Positions 1 to 6,199 of a stretch of DNA of 6,317 bases are shown here, in pieces. The DNA is taken from contig VSPN01000075.1 of NCBI GenBank assembly GCA_009775355.1, forward strand, positions 1 through 6,317, given 5' to 3'. The translations under genes and the position numbers were made by a program. Positions within the stretch are counted from its first letter, which is position 1; each line of letters begins with the position of its first letter. The DNA comes from Muribaculaceae bacterium (GTDB taxonomy: Bacteria > Bacteroidota > Bacteroidia > Bacteroidales > Muribaculaceae). A model generated the notes under the pieces. It was not told the origin of the DNA and did not search any database. It saw only the letters and a program-made list of their open reading frames with translations.

Positions 1-120
1 TGTCCCTGTACTCTTAAAACAACTTTCGCTGCTTTGTCTTGGTAGCATTATGTCAATGTTCTCTTCGCTTTTCGGAGCCGCCTCAACCACCCTTTCGGGC
101 TTTGTTTTCGGCGTTGTCAT
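1..120 (-). CDS. N-terminal 40 residues of an unidentified protein, cut by the left edge
   Basis: An open minus-strand frame starts with ATG at 118-120 and runs without a stop to base 1, giving 40 residues. It begins MTTPKTKPERVVEAAP and continues through an IDIMLPRQSS stretch. The visible part is polar and charged, with no signal peptide or membrane segment, so it looks like a flexible N-terminus of a cytoplasmic protein. The main reason to believe in it is the promoter at 137-168, which is close to the Bacteroidetes consensus, points leftward, and would start transcription only 10-13 bases before this ATG. No Shine-Dalgarno is visible, which is normal in this phylum. I do not recognise the family, and 40 residues are too few to assign a function. 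The overlapping plus-strand frame (39-227) has no comparable support. Confidence 0.6.
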   Translation of the reverse strand, partial: MTTPKTKPERVVEAAPKSEENIDIMLPRQSSESCFKSTGT

Positions 121-136
121 TTCCGATTTGCGTTTG

Positions 137-168
137 CAAAATTAGGGCAAAAAACCACGCTGTGCAAA
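137..168 (-). promoter_or_regulatory. Bacteroidetes-type sigma promoter for the left-edge gene
   Basis: Read on the minus strand, a -33 element TTTG (165-168) is followed after exactly 20 bases by the -7 element TAATTTTG (137-144). Both match the known Bacteroidetes housekeeping consensus TTTG / TAnnTTTG with the preferred spacing. Transcription would begin near 131-133, leaving a leader of about 10-13 bases before the ATG at 118-120. It is one of the two best promoter matches in the window; the other serves the tRNA. Confidence 0.75.
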
Positions 169-302
169 TTTTGTTCGATTTTTTTCTCCAAAAATCCGCT
201 TTTATCGGTTTATCTTATTGTGAATGAATGAGATTAAAATATATATATAAATGTTAACAACAGTTAATCACAGATTCCTGAACTTGAATTCCAGATTACC
301 AT
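169..302. other. AT-rich intergenic gap with a weak hairpin
   Basis: No gene is supported here. The stretch separates the end of the small anchored-protein gene (stop at 303-305) from the promoter of the left-edge gene. It holds an alternating AT run (about 236-251) and a 5-bp hairpin, TTAAC (254-258) and GTTAA (263-267), with a 4-base loop. On the minus strand the hairpin is followed by AT-rich sequence, so it could help end the porin transcript, but the stem has only one G-C pair. It overlaps a palindrome TGTTAACA (252-259), which also occurs at 2212-2219. Confidence 0.3.
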
Positions 303-815
303 TCAGAGGCCGCGCTGCTCATTAACGAGCATCAGAAGCTCATCGCGCACATCGGCGGGCAACTCGAGACGCCTCTGCGTGATGCTTCTTGCCCATCCGG
401 CCACGTCTTCGGGACGCAAAGTCATTAAAACCTCGCGGAATTCATCTTCCTCCTCTGGTGTATACGAGTCCTGTGCCCTGCCGGCGAAACGGTCAAGTTC
501 CTCGTCGTCGTAATAAATTACCTCGTCGCTCATGGGGGATAGGGAATCTTTTTCACACACAAGGTGAAGCCCGCAGCATTCTTCAGCAGATCCTCCGCCT
601 TCTTCAGTCACTTCTGACGATAGAGAGCCTCCGGTCTCCGAGGCTTTTTCGGGCACTTCAGGTGCATCTCTGACAGCATCATCTCCGGAGTCAGCACCAT
701 CTCCGGAGTCAGCATCACCGACGCTCCGGTTCTTACTCCGCCAGCGCAGCTCTCCTATATATAGTATAATCCCTGTTATGATCACGAAGACCAGTATCCA
801 CATCGCTCCTTTCAT
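303..815 (-). CDS. Small membrane-anchored Bacteroidales protein with a CCGxHxxC motif
   Basis: A 170-residue protein of unproven function. Residues 5-21 form one hydrophobic segment (core WILVFVIITGIILYIG), followed by RWRSKNR. This predicts an N-terminal membrane anchor with the rest in the cytoplasm by the positive-inside rule. Residues 32-78 are a low-complexity Asp/Glu/Gly/Ser linker containing an 18-bp tandem DNA repeat. Then comes C80-C81-G-L-H84-L-V-C87 followed by EKDSL, and a charged, probably helical C-terminal domain (97-170) containing YYDDEELDRF. From memory, similar small Bacteroidales proteins carry this Cys/His/EKDSL block and are sometimes labelled phospholipase, presumably because it resembles the phospholipase A2 CCxxHxxC signature; I cannot verify that here. 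The start is uncertain. The frame is open back to ATG 909-911 inside the porin gene, but that extension runs through the intercistronic hairpin and encodes a Ser-rich stretch. ATG 813-815 gives a clean anchor; ATG 825-827 and 801-803 are alternatives, and AAAGGAG lies only 2 bases before the last. It is probably co-transcribed with the porin. Confidence 0.7.
   Translation of the reverse strand: MKGAMWILVFVIITGIILYIGELRWRSKNRSVGDADSGDGADSGDDAVRDAPEVPEKASETGGSLSSEVTEEGGGSAEECCGLHLVCEKDSLSPMSDEVIYYDDEELDRFAGRAQDSYTPEEEDEFREVLMTLRPEDVAGWARSITQRRLELPADVRDELLMLVNEQRGL
680..715. repeat. Two tandem 18-bp units inside the linker of the small anchored protein
   Basis: Bases 680-697 and 698-715 are identical at 17 of 18 positions. 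Each contains the palindrome CTCCGGAG. On the minus strand they encode DSGDGA and DSGDDA, both in the acidic linker. Being 18 bp long, gain or loss of a unit would keep the reading frame and only change linker length, so variation among strains would be tolerated. Confidence 0.8.
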
Positions 816-826
816 ATATATAAGCA

Positions 827-858
827 TAACGGAAAGGGCTGCGTTGCCCCTTCCGTTA
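827..858 (-). terminator. Strong intercistronic hairpin after the porin gene (terminator or attenuator)
   Basis: Bases 846-858 and 827-839 pair into a 13-bp stem with one G-U wobble and a 6-base loop (840-845). The minus-strand arms are TAACGGAAGGGGC and GCCCTTTCCGTTA. It begins 33 bases after the porin stop codon (892-894) and ends 11 bases before the favoured start (815) of the next gene. The following bases, TGCTTATATATATG, are AT-rich but not a U-run, so it is not a textbook intrinsic terminator. It may stop part of the transcripts, or protect the porin mRNA 3' end, so that the downstream gene is expressed at a lower level. Confidence 0.6.
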
Positions 859-891
859 CTAAACGTCGAAGACGAATGTGTTATTTTGGCT

Positions 892-2064
892 TCAGAACTT
901 GAACTGCACACGTGCCTCGATTATGTTGACATGATTGTCGGGCACTACCGATGATCCGCGCACGTTGGTGTAAGACCAACGGAGGCGTGCAAGCATATAT
1001 TTATTGATATAGTAGTTGAACGTCACCGAAAAGTCATTGCTTATGCCTCCGTATATTCCAGCCCGGCGGCTGTTGGCATTAGTGTAGTTGTAGCCAAGCA
1101 CGCATTCGAGAGTCTTGGGCTTGGGTGTGGCGAGTCCTCCGTCGGCCGACGAGTATCCATAAGCACTGTCACCGCAGATGAGTCCGCGAAGAAGTCCGTA
1201 GGCTCCGTTAGAAACGAACGCATGTCCGGACTTTCGGTTCACGTTCATATAATAGTATTGACCTTCGAGTGCGAACCTCCCTGCCGAGAGCAACATTTCG
1301 GGCGATAGTTTGAAGACTCCGCGTGAATTGTCGATATCGGTCGAGAGGAGCGTTATCTGGTCAACTCGCGTGGGGTAATTTGCAGAGTAATCGAAAAAAC
1401 CTTTTGAAACACCCGGCGTCCCGTCTTCATTCTCCACGGCGTTGTGGAATGCGGACTGATACCATCCAGACACTCCGACCTGCGCCACTTTCCCTTCTGA
1501 ATGCAGCGGACGCCACAAGAGACGCGAGATTCCCCCGACACTGACTTTGCCCGCGTCGTTGGCATGCTCGGTGAGCTTGGTGCCTACTATCACGCTGGCG
1601 GTGGCGAGAAAGTCGTTTTTGTCGTACATGTACATAACTCCGAGGTTACGGCCTGTAGCATTCATGTAGGTATCGGTGATCGGAGCCTCGAAGCTCGGTT
1701 TCATAGAACTTGATGTAGCCGACTGAAGGCCGAACTGATGCACGAAGTATCCGCCCCGGAGCAGATTGTTGTCATTGAATTTGTATTGCAGATACACATC
1801 TTTCAAGCCTATTTTCCCGAACGAATAACCGACATCGATTTTCGCGAGCCAGTTGCCGTACTCAGCCTTGCCTCCGAGCCTGATATCGGGAATGGCGACA
1901 CCGTCGGCGAATCCGTCGTGATGAGGAGTGAAGACCGCGCCGTCGAGAAGAATGCGTCCGGCGGGAGTGAACTTGAATTTAGGCTTTTCATCCTGTGCAT
2001 TTACCGAGGGGATCACGGCCGAAGCCATGATGAATGCTGCGGAGAGTATAAGTTTAGTCTTCAT
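892..2064 (-). CDS. Outer-membrane porin of the phosphate-selective OprO/OprP family
   Basis: A 390-residue outer-membrane beta-barrel, close to the usual length of the porin O/P family. A classic signal peptide (KTK, hydrophobic core, then VNA|Q) predicts cleavage after A23. The mature protein shows alternating polar/aromatic strands throughout. It contains the family-like block DVYLQYKF ... LLRGGYF (about 89-107), a FEAP ... NATGRNLGV segment (125-143) that resembles the OprP region after the short TSSS stretch, and a final strand (EARVQFKF) ending in Phe, the usual signal for barrel insertion. In Pseudomonas, OprP and OprO take up phosphate and polyphosphate. In Bacteroidetes many members have unproven specificity, so phosphate is an inference, strengthened by the divergent secreted phosphatase. 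Start ATG 2062-2064 places the signal peptide correctly. No Shine-Dalgarno is evident, and I could not find a convincing promoter in the 212 bases upstream. Its stop is followed by a strong hairpin and the small anchored-protein gene. Confidence 0.9.
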   Translation of the reverse strand: MKTKLILSAAFIMASAVIPSVNAQDEKPKFKFTPAGRILLDGAVFTPHHDGFADGVAIPDIRLGGKAEYGNWLAKIDVGYSFGKIGLKDVYLQYKFNDNNLLRGGYFVHQFGLQSATSSSMKPSFEAPITDTYMNATGRNLGVMYMYDKNDFLATASVIVGTKLTEHANDAGKVSVGGISRLLWRPLHSEGKVAQVGVSGWYQSAFHNAVENEDGTPGVSKGFFDYSANYPTRVDQITLLSTDIDNSRGVFKLSPEMLLSAGRFALEGQYYYMNVNRKSGHAFVSNGAYGLLRGLICGDSAYGYSSADGGLATPKPKTLECVLGYNYTNANSRRAGIYGGISNDFSVTFNYYINKYMLARLRWSYTNVRGSSVVPDNHVNIIEARVQFKF

Positions 2065-2123
2065 AGTATAGTGTGTTTTGTGTTTGCATTCAGGTTGAGA
2101 ATCACTTAGTTTTTGTTTTGTGA

Positions 2124-2176
2124 TTTTTTAACACGTCTATCAGGCGGGAGGTTTTAAAATATGTTTAATAACACGT
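2124..2176. repeat. Pair of 13-bp direct repeats 40 bp apart
   Basis: TTTTTTAACACGT (2124-2136) and TTTAATAACACGT (2164-2176) agree at 11 of 13 positions and share the exact core TAACACGT. The 40-bp period is close to four helical turns, so both copies would face the same side of the DNA, as expected for two sites bound by one regulator. Function is inferred only. Confidence 0.4.
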
Positions 2177-2209
2177 TTGAGTCTTTTTTTTAAACCTATT
2201 TACATAAAA

Positions 2210-2244
2210 CTTGTTAACAGTGTAAAGAACCACTTACAGCTTTG
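2210..2244 (+). promoter_or_regulatory. Possible promoter of the acid phosphatase gene
   Basis: CAGCTTTG (2237-2244) differs from the Bacteroidetes -7 consensus TAnnTTTG at one fixed position. A -33-like CTTG lies at 2210-2213, but the 23-base spacing is longer than the usual 19-21. Transcription would start near 2249, giving a leader of about 28 bases before ATG 2277. The dyad TGTAA-N8-TTACA (2221-2238) would sit between the two elements and overlap the -7 box, a location suited to a repressor. Confidence 0.3.
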
Positions 2245-2276
2245 TTGACCGCAAACACTTAACACCTCTATATATT

Positions 2277-3578
2277 ATGAAAAACCTGTTTACCTCTCTG
2301 GCTCTGCTCGTCATTCTGTCAGGAGCATCCATGCAGTCTATGGCCCAGCAGCAGCGAAGCCAGGAATTCAAAGACCGTTACAAACTCAAGGAAGCCGTAG
2401 TGCTTAGCAGACACAATATCCGCGCCCCCCTTTCCGACAGCAAGTCGGCACTCGGGCGGATGACCCCGCATGAGTGGAACAAATGGACTGCGGGCAAGAG
2501 CGAGCTGACTCTCCGGGGCGGAGTTCTGGAGACACAGATGGGCCAGTATTTCCGCAAATGGGCAGTCGATGCCGGTCTTTTTCCCGAGAACTACAGCCCT
2601 ACCGCCGATGATCTCAACGTAATCGCGAATTCAATGCAGCGCTGCATCGCCACCGCACAGTATTTCTCTTCCGGCTTCATGCCGGTCGGCGGCGTGACGG
2701 TCAACCACCGCTACACTCCCTCGAAAATGGATCCGCTTTTCAACCCGCAACTCACCAAGGTAAGTCCCGAATTCGTGGAGACCGCAATGAAACAGATCAG
2801 CGACATGGGCGGCAAGAAAGGTATTGTCGGCATAAACGAGAAGATTCGCCCGGACTATGAACTTATGATCGATGTGCTCGACGTGAATGATTCACCCATG
2901 GCGAAGGAGAAAGATCCCTATCTTGACGCTTTCGGAAATTACAATACGGAAATCGTGCTTGAGAAATTCAAGGAACCGGCCATGAAACCGGGTTCGGCAC
3001 TCAAAGAACTCAATTCGGCAAGCGACGCTTTCATCCTCCAGTATTATGAACAGCCCGATTCTGTCAAGGCTGCTTTCGGGCACAAACTCACCCGCAAGGA
3101 CTGGGAACGTCTCGCCCACGTCAAGGACACATATCAGGATGTTCTGTTCACAGCTCCGATCGTTGCCACAAACGTGGCCTACCCTCTTATACAATATATG
3201 TATGACGAGCTCCGCTCTCCCGACCGCAAGTTCACATTCCTCGTAGGCCACGACTCAAACCTGTCGTCTGTCGCCACGGCACTCGGCATCGATGAATACG
3301 AACTGCCCGACGCTATCGAGAAAAAGACACCAATCGGATCGGAAATCGTGGTTGAGAAGTTTGTCGGACCCGACGGCAAGGAATATGGCGACATCAACAT
3401 CGTCTATCAGTCGGTCAACCAGTTGAAAAACATGGAACTGCTCGACCTTGACAATCCTCCCGTCATCTATCCTCTCTCGCTCAAGGGAGTGAACCGCAAC
3501 GCCGACGGTCTCTACGACATGGCCGACATCCTGACCGCCTTCGAGAACGCCATCGCCGCCTACCAGGCCATCCCGTGA
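2277..3578 (+). CDS. agp: Secreted histidine acid phosphatase, glucose-1-phosphatase (Agp)-like
   Basis: A 433-residue clade-2 histidine phosphatase, likely periplasmic. The signal peptide (MKN, hydrophobic core, SMA|Q) predicts cleavage after A23. The catalytic block is R45-H46-N-I-R49-A-P; H46 is the nucleophile that forms a phosphohistidine. Most acid phosphatases and phytases have RHG here, whereas RHN is what I recall for E. coli glucose-1-phosphatase, whose next residues (RAPL, then TP, W, LT-GGVLE, MG-Y) also agree with this protein. R122 in NSMQRCIATAQYF matches the third conserved phosphate-binding Arg, and G-H325-D326-S-N holds the HD pair with the proton donor Asp. No key residue is missing. 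Agp hydrolyses glucose-1-phosphate and can also attack inositol hexakisphosphate. The exact substrate here is not shown by sequence. The gene is transcribed divergently from an OprP-like porin, suggesting a phosphate- or sugar-phosphate-scavenging unit. It ends 23 bases from the convergent aroA stop, so read-through would give antisense RNA. The start is fixed by the signal peptide; no Shine-Dalgarno is seen. Confidence 0.9.
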   Translation: MKNLFTSLALLVILSGASMQSMAQQQRSQEFKDRYKLKEAVVLSRHNIRAPLSDSKSALGRMTPHEWNKWTAGKSELTLRGGVLETQMGQYFRKWAVDAGLFPENYSPTADDLNVIANSMQRCIATAQYFSSGFMPVGGVTVNHRYTPSKMDPLFNPQLTKVSPEFVETAMKQISDMGGKKGIVGINEKIRPDYELMIDVLDVNDSPMAKEKDPYLDAFGNYNTEIVLEKFKEPAMKPGSALKELNSASDAFILQYYEQPDSVKAAFGHKLTRKDWERLAHVKDTYQDVLFTAPIVATNVAYPLIQYMYDELRSPDRKFTFLVGHDSNLSSVATALGIDEYELPDAIEKKTPIGSEIVVEKFVGPDGKEYGDINIVYQSVNQLKNMELLDLDNPPVIYPLSLKGVNRNADGLYDMADILTAFENAIAAYQAIP

Positions 3579-3601
3579 GCATCATCCCGCAATGCGGCAC
3601 T

Positions 3602-4864
3602 TTATCTGATACGGCGGATGACGCCTACTCGGCCGACCTGACTGTAGAAGTCGGGAAAAGACTTGGTGACTACATCGGCATCGCGCATACGGATCTCCCC
3701 CAGTGCCGGAGCGGCCGTCACAAAAGACATCGCCATGCGGTGATCTCCGTGGGAGTCAAATTCGGCGTCTGACATGACCTCTTTTCTTATACCGTTCCAT
3801 GACATCCGGTCATGGCGGCACTCTATCTCATAGCCGGCTTTCCCAAGCTCCTCCGCGAGCACGGAAAGCCGGTCGCTCTCTTTATGCCGCAGATGCGCCA
3901 CGTCTGTAATACTGAAACAAATTCCGGCACAGCACAGCCCGACTGCAAGCGCAGGCACAAGATCCGGGCTGTCGCCGAGTCCAAACCGAAGCTCTTCACC
4001 GGTCTGGCGCAAACGCGATATGACTTCATGGTCGCAGCTAATGTGCCCGCGACCCTGACCGTCGATTTCCGTCCGCACTCCGACCCTGCCGAATATGCCG
4101 GCGCAAACGCTGTCGCCCTGAAGAGAGTCTTTCAGAGGAGGCATATTGTCGATTATGACCTCGCGACCGGGATTAAGCAACGCATATTCATAAAAGTAGC
4201 TTGCCGCCGACCAGTCTGACTCTATGCAGTATTCTTCGGACTTGCGGCCAAACGCCCTGGCCATACGGAGAGTCATGTCGATATATGGCCTTGACACTGC
4301 GCCCCGAACATCAGGCAGAAGAAACGGCGATGACCAGAGCGGCGAGACCATCAGCAACGCCGACGCGAACTGGCTGCTGATTCCGGAATCGACCGTCACC
4401 CCGTGCCCGCTTAGTCTCTTCCCCCTGACACGCATCGGTGCGCAACCTTCCGCTCCAAGACATTCGATATCGGCGCCGGCCTGACGCAGCGAACTGATCA
4501 GCGGGTTGAGAGGCCGGCGGCGCAAGGCATCGCTGCAGTCTAAAACTGAATCTTTTCCGGGCAGCGAGGCTGCAAGAGCAAGAAAGAACCGCAGGGAAGT
4601 GCCTCCGGTGCCGAGATTGTATTCCACCTGACTGCCTCCGCTCGCGGCAACCAGTTCCATCGCTGCGGCAAGCTCCCGTGTGTCATCGCAATCGGGCAGT
4701 CCTGTAAGCCGCGTATGGTTGCCGAATACATATGACAATACAAGCGCTCTGGCAGCAATGCTCTTGGATCCGGGCAGACAAACCGGCTGACCCACGGCCT
4801 CTGAGTCATAAAAGAAGCCGGCGGTCTTGCTTCCGTCACCTCCGGTCATGAACGATGCACTCAT
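3602..4864 (-). CDS. aroA: 3-phosphoshikimate 1-carboxyvinyltransferase (EPSP synthase)
   Basis: A 420-residue cytoplasmic enzyme that transfers enolpyruvyl from PEP to shikimate-3-phosphate, the sixth step of the shikimate pathway to chorismate and aromatic amino acids. Length fits the family (E. coli 427). Motifs in order: LPGSKSIAARA with K34, S35 and R39; the PEP loop LGTGGTSLR (84-92), equivalent to E. coli LGNAGTAMR, with the glyphosate-relevant Gly retained at 88; RRRPL (115-119); SSQF (163-166); RPYIDMTL (192-199); LQGD (248-251); SPDLVPAL (299-306), whose D301 corresponds to the catalytic Asp of E. coli; HKESDRL (327-333) with K328 and E329; GDHRMAM (373-379); and K401 in TKSFPDF. 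All expected active-site residues are present, so the enzyme should be active, and the loop is of the glyphosate-sensitive class I type rather than class II. The start ATG overlaps the queA stop as ATGA (4861-4864), indicating translational coupling. The gene converges on the phosphatase gene with a 23-base gap. Confidence 0.97.
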   Translation of the reverse strand: MSASFMTGGDGSKTAGFFYDSEAVGQPVCLPGSKSIAARALVLSYVFGNHTRLTGLPDCDDTRELAAAMELVAASGGSQVEYNLGTGGTSLRFFLALAASLPGKDSVLDCSDALRRRPLNPLISSLRQAGADIECLGAEGCAPMRVRGKRLSGHGVTVDSGISSQFASALLMVSPLWSSPFLLPDVRGAVSRPYIDMTLRMARAFGRKSEEYCIESDWSAASYFYEYALLNPGREVIIDNMPPLKDSLQGDSVCAGIFGRVGVRTEIDGQGRGHISCDHEVISRLRQTGEELRFGLGDSPDLVPALAVGLCCAGICFSITDVAHLRHKESDRLSVLAEELGKAGYEIECRHDRMSWNGIRKEVMSDAEFDSHGDHRMAMSFVTAAPALGEIRMRDADVVTKSFPDFYSQVGRVGVIRRIR

Positions 4865-6114
4865 GATTCTCTTTTAAAAAGACATGCATCGCCATAGCTC
4901 AGGAAGCGGTAGCCGTTTGCAAGTGCGTTGTCATATATCTTGCGCCAGCGCGCAGAACCGTCGGCTTCGTTGCCGAGAAATGAGGAGACAAGCAGCAGCA
5001 GAGTGCTCTGTGGCTGATGAAAATTCGTGACCATGCGGTCGACTATCCGCCATCTGAAACCGGGAGCGATCATGATCGATGTCGATGCGGTAACCGACTT
5101 CATCTGTCGGTCATCCATATATGCGAGCAGCGATTCAAGAGCCTCGACTGTCTCAAATCCTGTTTCATAGTCTCCAAAGGCTGTGTCATATGCTTCCCAC
5201 TGGGTCACATTGAGTTCTGCGTCTCCGTTGCCGACGTGTCTGCCGAGATAAGGCAGAGATTCAAGCGTGCGCACCGATGTCGTTCCGACGGCGGTCACGG
5301 GGCGGCCTGATCTCAACGCATCCGCAAGCGACGCCACAAGGTCGCGGCTCACGGTGAAGACCTCAGTGTGCATCGGATGACCGCCTATCTCCTCTGACTT
5401 GACGGGCTGGAACGTACCGGCCCCGACATGCAGGGTCACGGGCATGACCTCCACATTTTTCTCGCGGAGTCTGTCAAACACTTCCGGTGTGAAATGAAGA
5501 CCTGCCGTGGGCGCGGCCACGCTACCCTTTATCCGCGCATAAACCGTCTGGTAGTCGTCGGAGTCTGTCGCTTCGGACTCTCTTTTAAGGTAGGGAGGTA
5601 TCGGTATATAACCTGCCGCATCGACGATAGAGGCAAATGTGACCGTATCGTCATCCCACACAAACTCGATCTCGTGGGCATTCCCCTCGCGGGCCTCATG
5701 CCTTATGGCGGAAAGCTTCACCTTGCGGCCCGATATCTCAAACTCCTTGACAAGAGGAGCATCTTTCCAGCGCTTGAGATTGCCGACCATGCAGCTCCAG
5801 CGGCAACGGCCACGTGACTGGAACACGAGCACATAATCCTCCGGAGACGTCGGTTCGAGAAGGAAGACCTCGATTTTGGAACCGGTTGACTTCTCGAATC
5901 GGATACGGGCGTTGATCACCCGCGTATCGTTGCATACAAGCAGCGAACCTTCGGGCAGAAGTCCGGGCAATGAGACAAACGTGTCGTGCGACACTCCTGA
6001 CCCGCCGCCATAGACCAGCAGTTTGCATTCATCTCGCTTTGCTAACGGGTGCCGTGCGATCCGTTCATCGGGAAGCGGATAATCAAAATCGGCTATCTTT
6101 ATATTTTTTACCAT
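4861..6114 (-). CDS. queA: S-adenosylmethionine:tRNA ribosyltransferase-isomerase
   Basis: A 417-residue cytoplasmic enzyme that transfers and isomerises the ribosyl part of S-adenosylmethionine onto preQ1 in tRNA, giving epoxyqueuosine, the penultimate step of queuosine synthesis. Family motifs in order: FDYPLPDERIA (10-20); NDTRVINARI (62-71); GSKIEVFLLE (78-87); GYIPIPPYLKR (168-178); YQTVYA (188-193) and the signature GSVAAPTAGLHF (197-208); TLHVGAGTFQPV (227-238); GHPMHTE (245-251); AVGTTSVRTLES (275-286); TNFHQPQSTLLLLVS (363-377); and GYRFLSYGDACLF (401-413). It is longer than E. coli QueA (about 356), mainly from roughly 40 extra acidic residues between about 288 and 345, which I believe is usual for a Bacteroidetes subgroup. 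First gene of an operon with aroA (4-base overlap). ATG 6112-6114 is the natural start, since FDY begins 10 residues in; no Shine-Dalgarno is present. An about 80-base leader with pairing potential lies upstream. Confidence 0.96.
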   Translation of the reverse strand: MVKNIKIADFDYPLPDERIARHPLAKRDECKLLVYGGGSGVSHDTFVSLPGLLPEGSLLVCNDTRVINARIRFEKSTGSKIEVFLLEPTSPEDYVLVFQSRGRCRWSCMVGNLKRWKDAPLVKEFEISGRKVKLSAIRHEAREGNAHEIEFVWDDDTVTFASIVDAAGYIPIPPYLKRESEATDSDDYQTVYARIKGSVAAPTAGLHFTPEVFDRLREKNVEVMPVTLHVGAGTFQPVKSEEIGGHPMHTEVFTVSRDLVASLADALRSGRPVTAVGTTSVRTLESLPYLGRHVGNGDAELNVTQWEAYDTAFGDYETGFETVEALESLLAYMDDRQMKSVTASTSIMIAPGFRWRIVDRMVTNFHQPQSTLLLLVSSFLGNEADGSARWRKIYDNALANGYRFLSYGDACLFKRES

Positions 6115-6146
6115 TTTTGCTTGAATTTTATTTTACGACCAGACCT

Positions 6147-6190
6147 CTGATTATTTGCGAGTTATAAAATCAGGTTCAAAAAATCGCAAA
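6147..6190 (-). other. Possible H-type pseudoknot in the queA leader
   Basis: Read in the minus-strand RNA, UUUGCGA (6190-6184) can pair with UCGCAAA (6160-6154), and CUGAUU (6173-6168) can pair with AAUCAG (6152-6147). The arms interleave (first, second, first', second'), with loops of 10, 7 and 1 bases, which is the H-type pseudoknot order. The element would start about 5 bases into the predicted transcript and end 32 bases before the queA ATG. The stems are short and the region is AT-rich, so chance is a real alternative. It does not match the preQ1-I consensus that I know. Confidence 0.3.
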
Positions 6191-6199
6191 AATTTTACA

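Larger units (their letters stand above)
2065..2276. promoter_or_regulatory. Divergent regulatory region between porin and phosphatase
   Basis: This 212-bp AT-rich stretch must hold the start signals for both divergent genes. Visible structure: direct repeats at 2124-2136 and 2164-2176 (TTTTTTAACACGT and TTTAATAACACGT) exactly 40 bases apart; a perfect palindrome TGTTAACA (2212-2219); a dyad TGTAA-N8-TTACA (2221-2238); and a T-run (2183-2191). These are candidate operators. No Bacteroidetes operator known to me matches them. For the porin, the closest -7-like match on the minus strand is TAGGTTTA (2191-2198), but it lacks a -33 partner. Confidence 0.45.

Noticed and set aside
39..227. Plus-strand frame of 62 codons at the left edge
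   Set aside because: It lies antisense to a frame with its own consensus promoter and across that promoter. No start signal supports it.
816..911. Upstream extension of the small anchored protein to the ATG at 909-911
   Set aside because: It overlaps the porin 3' end, runs through the strong hairpin, and adds a Ser/Thr-rich stretch in front of an otherwise clean N-terminal membrane anchor.
3587..3597. Hairpin CCGC-AAT-GCGG between the convergent phosphatase and aroA stops
   Set aside because: Only four base pairs with a 3-base loop and no T-run on either strand, so it is too weak to call a bidirectional terminator, though it sits where one is expected.
3823..4484. Several long frames antisense to aroA, and similar ones antisense to queA and the porin
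   Set aside because: They are shadows of well-identified genes, with unlikely composition, no promoter and no recognisable motif.
4534..4633. Glyphosate-tolerant (class II) type of AroA
   Set aside because: The PEP loop reads GTGGTSLR and keeps the class I Gly; the class II NAATGCR pattern is absent.
6115..6176. Standard preQ1-I riboswitch upstream of queA
   Set aside because: An AGAGGUCUGG stretch followed by A-rich sequence looks superficially similar, but the matching 3' half of stem P1 is missing.
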